Assembly: GCA_039199225.1 (NCBI GenBank)
Contig: JBCCSZ010000087.1
Coordinates: 1 to 25,135, forward strand
Source of the DNA: JBCCSZ01 sp039199225
GTDB taxonomy: Bacteria; Bacteroidota; Bacteroidia; Chitinophagales; Saprospiraceae
DNA length: 25,135 nt
Reading direction: 5' to 3'
How positions within the stretch are numbered: position 1 is the first letter of the stretch; every line of letters starts with the position of its first letter. Below the pieces are notes generated by a model that worked only from the letters and a program-made list of their open reading frames with translations, ran no database searches and was not told where the DNA came from. Made by a program: the position numbers and the translations under genes. This document shows, piece by piece, positions 23,522 through 25,135 of this stretch.

Positions 23522-24952
23522 TCAGGCTACTTGATGCTGCAAATCTTGAGCGAGGATGGAAAGCAGCTGTTCAAACGGAATGAACTCTGTTGTTTGGCCG
23601 CCACCGATCTGAATTGGCTGTTCTTTGAGTTGCGCCAGTAAGTTGCTGTGGTGTTGCAAGGCTCGGTCGATTTTAAAATGAAAGCGCGGCAGGCTGCACA
23701 AGATTCGAAGGAGCCATCGACTGCGTCTCACCGCTGAGTTTTTGAGGGCTTTGTAGCTGAATTGATGAGTGGCCTCCATGCGCTCGATGAATTGGCTTCG
23801 CTTATCAACCAGATAAACAAGCAGTTCGCCGATGAGGATGTTGGTTTTATCGCCCTGAGAGCTGCGCGCCACTGCAGCTGTTTCATTGAGATATTTACCA
23901 ATGGAAAAGCGATCTTTACCCGTATTGATATGGCCAGTTTTCTTCAGGAAATACAGATAGGCACTCATAATATCCCATTGTTCCCGAAGTTCCTTGAAGG
24001 GAGACTTTCGGTGTTGTCGATACAATTGATAGGCTTGCTGGTAGTCGGAGCTGTGCAGTGCCACAATGGCTTGGTAATGGCGCAGGATGCCCAGGTTGCG
24101 AGATCGGGGAGGAGCGTATTTTTCCGCATCGACGAGTAGGGCCTGGGCTTGGACGTATTCGCGTAGGGCGGTGTGGGCGAGGGCTTGGTTTCTGGCAAAG
24201 AATTGTAAGGTTGAATTGTAGACGCCTTTTTTATTTTTCAAGATTTTCAAGGCCATCGAGCAGTCTCGTTTGATGGTTAGGTGATCGCAGATGTCCCAAT
24301 TCAGAATTGTGCGGATGGAGTAATAGTATTTGACAAAATCTGGTGTGGTACAATCGTACTGTTGCAGGGTCGCTACAAATTGTTTAAGGGTATTGGTTCG
24401 TACTTTATGGCTTTTGTTTTGGATGAAGGCCATTTCATAGTACCGCTCTTGTGCCTCATTTTCAGCTAGCATGTCTGCCTGAAGAGTCTTTGCGAGGAGT
24501 TTGTATTTTCTGTAGGCACTTTTCTCTCGATTGATGGAAGCATGTGTTCTGAGTTCAATAGCTATGTTATAGGATAAAGTAGTGAAATGATTCTTCTTGG
24601 CTAGTTTTAGCGCCTTGATCAGAAGTTTTTTGCTTTCTTCCCTATTACCTCTTTCCATGAAGTACATACCTGAATGGTAAGCAGATCTACATTCTTGAAA
24701 ATAATTTAAAGTTTTATTATTTTTTTTAGGAGAGCTAATGATTAGAAAAGCATTCAAAATTCGCTTAGTTCTGGTCTTTAAATTCAGAAAATTCTGATGG
24801 GCGTTCTTACCACTGAAAAGTTGTGCTTCCAGCGCTTTTTCACTAATAAATTTATTGGAGCGAATGAGTTCAATAAGTTCTCCTGGGCGGCCACTGATAG
24901 ATTTCAGTAAATTACTATCAATATTGTCAATATAGGTTTTAATTTGTTTCAT
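23522..24952 (-). CDS. helical-repeat (TPR-like) protein of unknown function, 476 aa
   Basis: A cytoplasmic, nearly all-helical protein with no signal peptide. The first 90 residues form a small helical head (MKQIKTYIDNIDSNLLKSIS, then LNLKTRTKRILNAFLI). TPR-like helix pairs follow, for example YHSGMYFMERGNREESKKLL and HYQAIVALHSSDYQQAYQLY. The segment FSIGKYLNETAAVARSSQGD near 345 and the Arg-rich RRSRWLLRILCSLPRF near 425 look like conserved landmarks of a family, but I cannot name it. Length and plan match the 481-aa protein at 6263-7708, although residue-level similarity is weak by eye. Codons from about 24580 to 24952 are clearly more AT-rich than the rest of the gene. The ATG at 24952 follows an A-rich leader (GAAATCCAAATAAA). 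It converges with the lipoprotein gene with 3 nt between stops. Confidence 0.75.
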   Translation of the reverse strand: MKQIKTYIDNIDSNLLKSISGRPGELIELIRSNKFISEKALEAQLFSGKNAHQNFLNLKTRTKRILNAFLIISSPKKNNKTLNYFQECRSAYHSGMYFMERGNREESKKLLIKALKLAKKNHFTTLSYNIAIELRTHASINREKSAYRKYKLLAKTLQADMLAENEAQERYYEMAFIQNKSHKVRTNTLKQFVATLQQYDCTTPDFVKYYYSIRTILNWDICDHLTIKRDCSMALKILKNKKGVYNSTLQFFARNQALAHTALREYVQAQALLVDAEKYAPPRSRNLGILRHYQAIVALHSSDYQQAYQLYRQHRKSPFKELREQWDIMSAYLYFLKKTGHINTGKDRFSIGKYLNETAAVARSSQGDKTNILIGELLVYLVDKRSQFIERMEATHQFSYKALKNSAVRRSRWLLRILCSLPRFHFKIDRALQHHSNLLAQLKEQPIQIGGGQTTEFIPFEQLLSILAQDLQHQVA

Positions 24953-25135
24953 TTTATTTGGATTTCGACCTGTTAATAATTACCTGAATTCTAACCAATA
25001 ATGATTTTCTAGTGTGCTTAATGGCTTTTTAGCCTTGAGTTAGAGAAGTATTTTTCATTTAAAGGTGGCTTCCCCTTCTTCCTTGATATATTATGGTATT
25101 TCGAACCTATAAAATATATATTATTAATAATCTAA
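24953..25135. other. AT-rich window end, no gene seen
   Basis: 183 nt upstream of the minus-strand helical-repeat gene. It holds a small hairpin-like GGCTTTTTAGCC (25023-25034) and very AT-rich sequence at the right edge, with a near match to a -7 element on the minus strand (TATATTTT). No open frame of interest is visible. Confidence 0.4.

Noticed and set aside
1..25135. Insertion sequences, integrases, CRISPR repeats, tRNA or rRNA genes
   Set aside because: No transposase or integrase motifs, no regularly spaced identical repeats and no cloverleaf-like sequence were seen on either strand by eye; a tRNAscan-SE or CRISPR finder run would settle it.

Overview
The window looks like chromosomal DNA from a Bacteroidota bacterium, most likely of the Saprospiraceae/Lewinella type. 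The evidence is two secreted proteins with type IX secretion (T9SS) C-terminal sorting domains, long MacB/FtsX-like permeases in tandem, a Bacteroidota-style IleRS and YebC, A-rich leaders instead of Shine-Dalgarno sites, and several matches to the Bacteroidota -7 promoter element TAnnTTTG. I saw no mobile element, CRISPR array, rRNA or tRNA. The taxonomic call is inferred from gene families and promoter style.

Layout. Positions 1-2300 (minus) are the first 766 codons of ileS, running off the left edge. A divergent intergenic region with a hairpin and promoter elements on both strands leads to a ROK sugar kinase (2579-3481) and an MscS-type channel (3660-4493). The channel converges on a nitrilase (4540-5505, minus), with a bidirectional terminator between them. 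An alpha/beta hydrolase (5607-6269) converges on, and overlaps by 7 nt, a 481-aa helical-repeat protein (6263-7708, minus). Two T9SS cargo proteins (7821-8621 and 8808-9557) each end in a clear terminator.

From 14792 down to 9609 (minus) lies an array of ABC-type permeases. Its first member survives only as a 122-codon N-terminal remnant; two full-length members (793 and 801 aa) follow. Upstream of the remnant are a sigma54-like -24/-12 element and two 18-bp imperfect palindromes spaced exactly 21 bp apart. I read these as a sigma54/enhancer-binding-protein promoter that now drives the two downstream permeases. No ATPase or regulator gene is in the window.

Across the same long intergenic region (14793-15343), reading the other way, a promoter-like element precedes a roughly 220-nt leader. 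In it, one AGGCTAA segment can pair with several competing TTAGCC-type segments. It leads into two overlapping small membrane-protein genes (15344-15968). Next come yebC (15993-16703, minus), a divergent topB (17145-19553) and a D-2-hydroxyacid dehydrogenase (19565-20506) that probably shares topB's transcript. The dehydrogenase is followed by a five-unit octamer tandem repeat.

The right end carries a small membrane protein, a secreted protein, a lipoprotein preceded by three TTAAC boxes at exact 10-bp spacing, and a second helical-repeat protein of about 480 aa (23522-24952, minus). The last 183 bases are AT-rich and hold no gene I can see.

The best candidates for something new are the remnant-headed permease operon with its phased palindromes, the competing-stem leader with its overlapping membrane-protein pair, and the phased TTAAC array.
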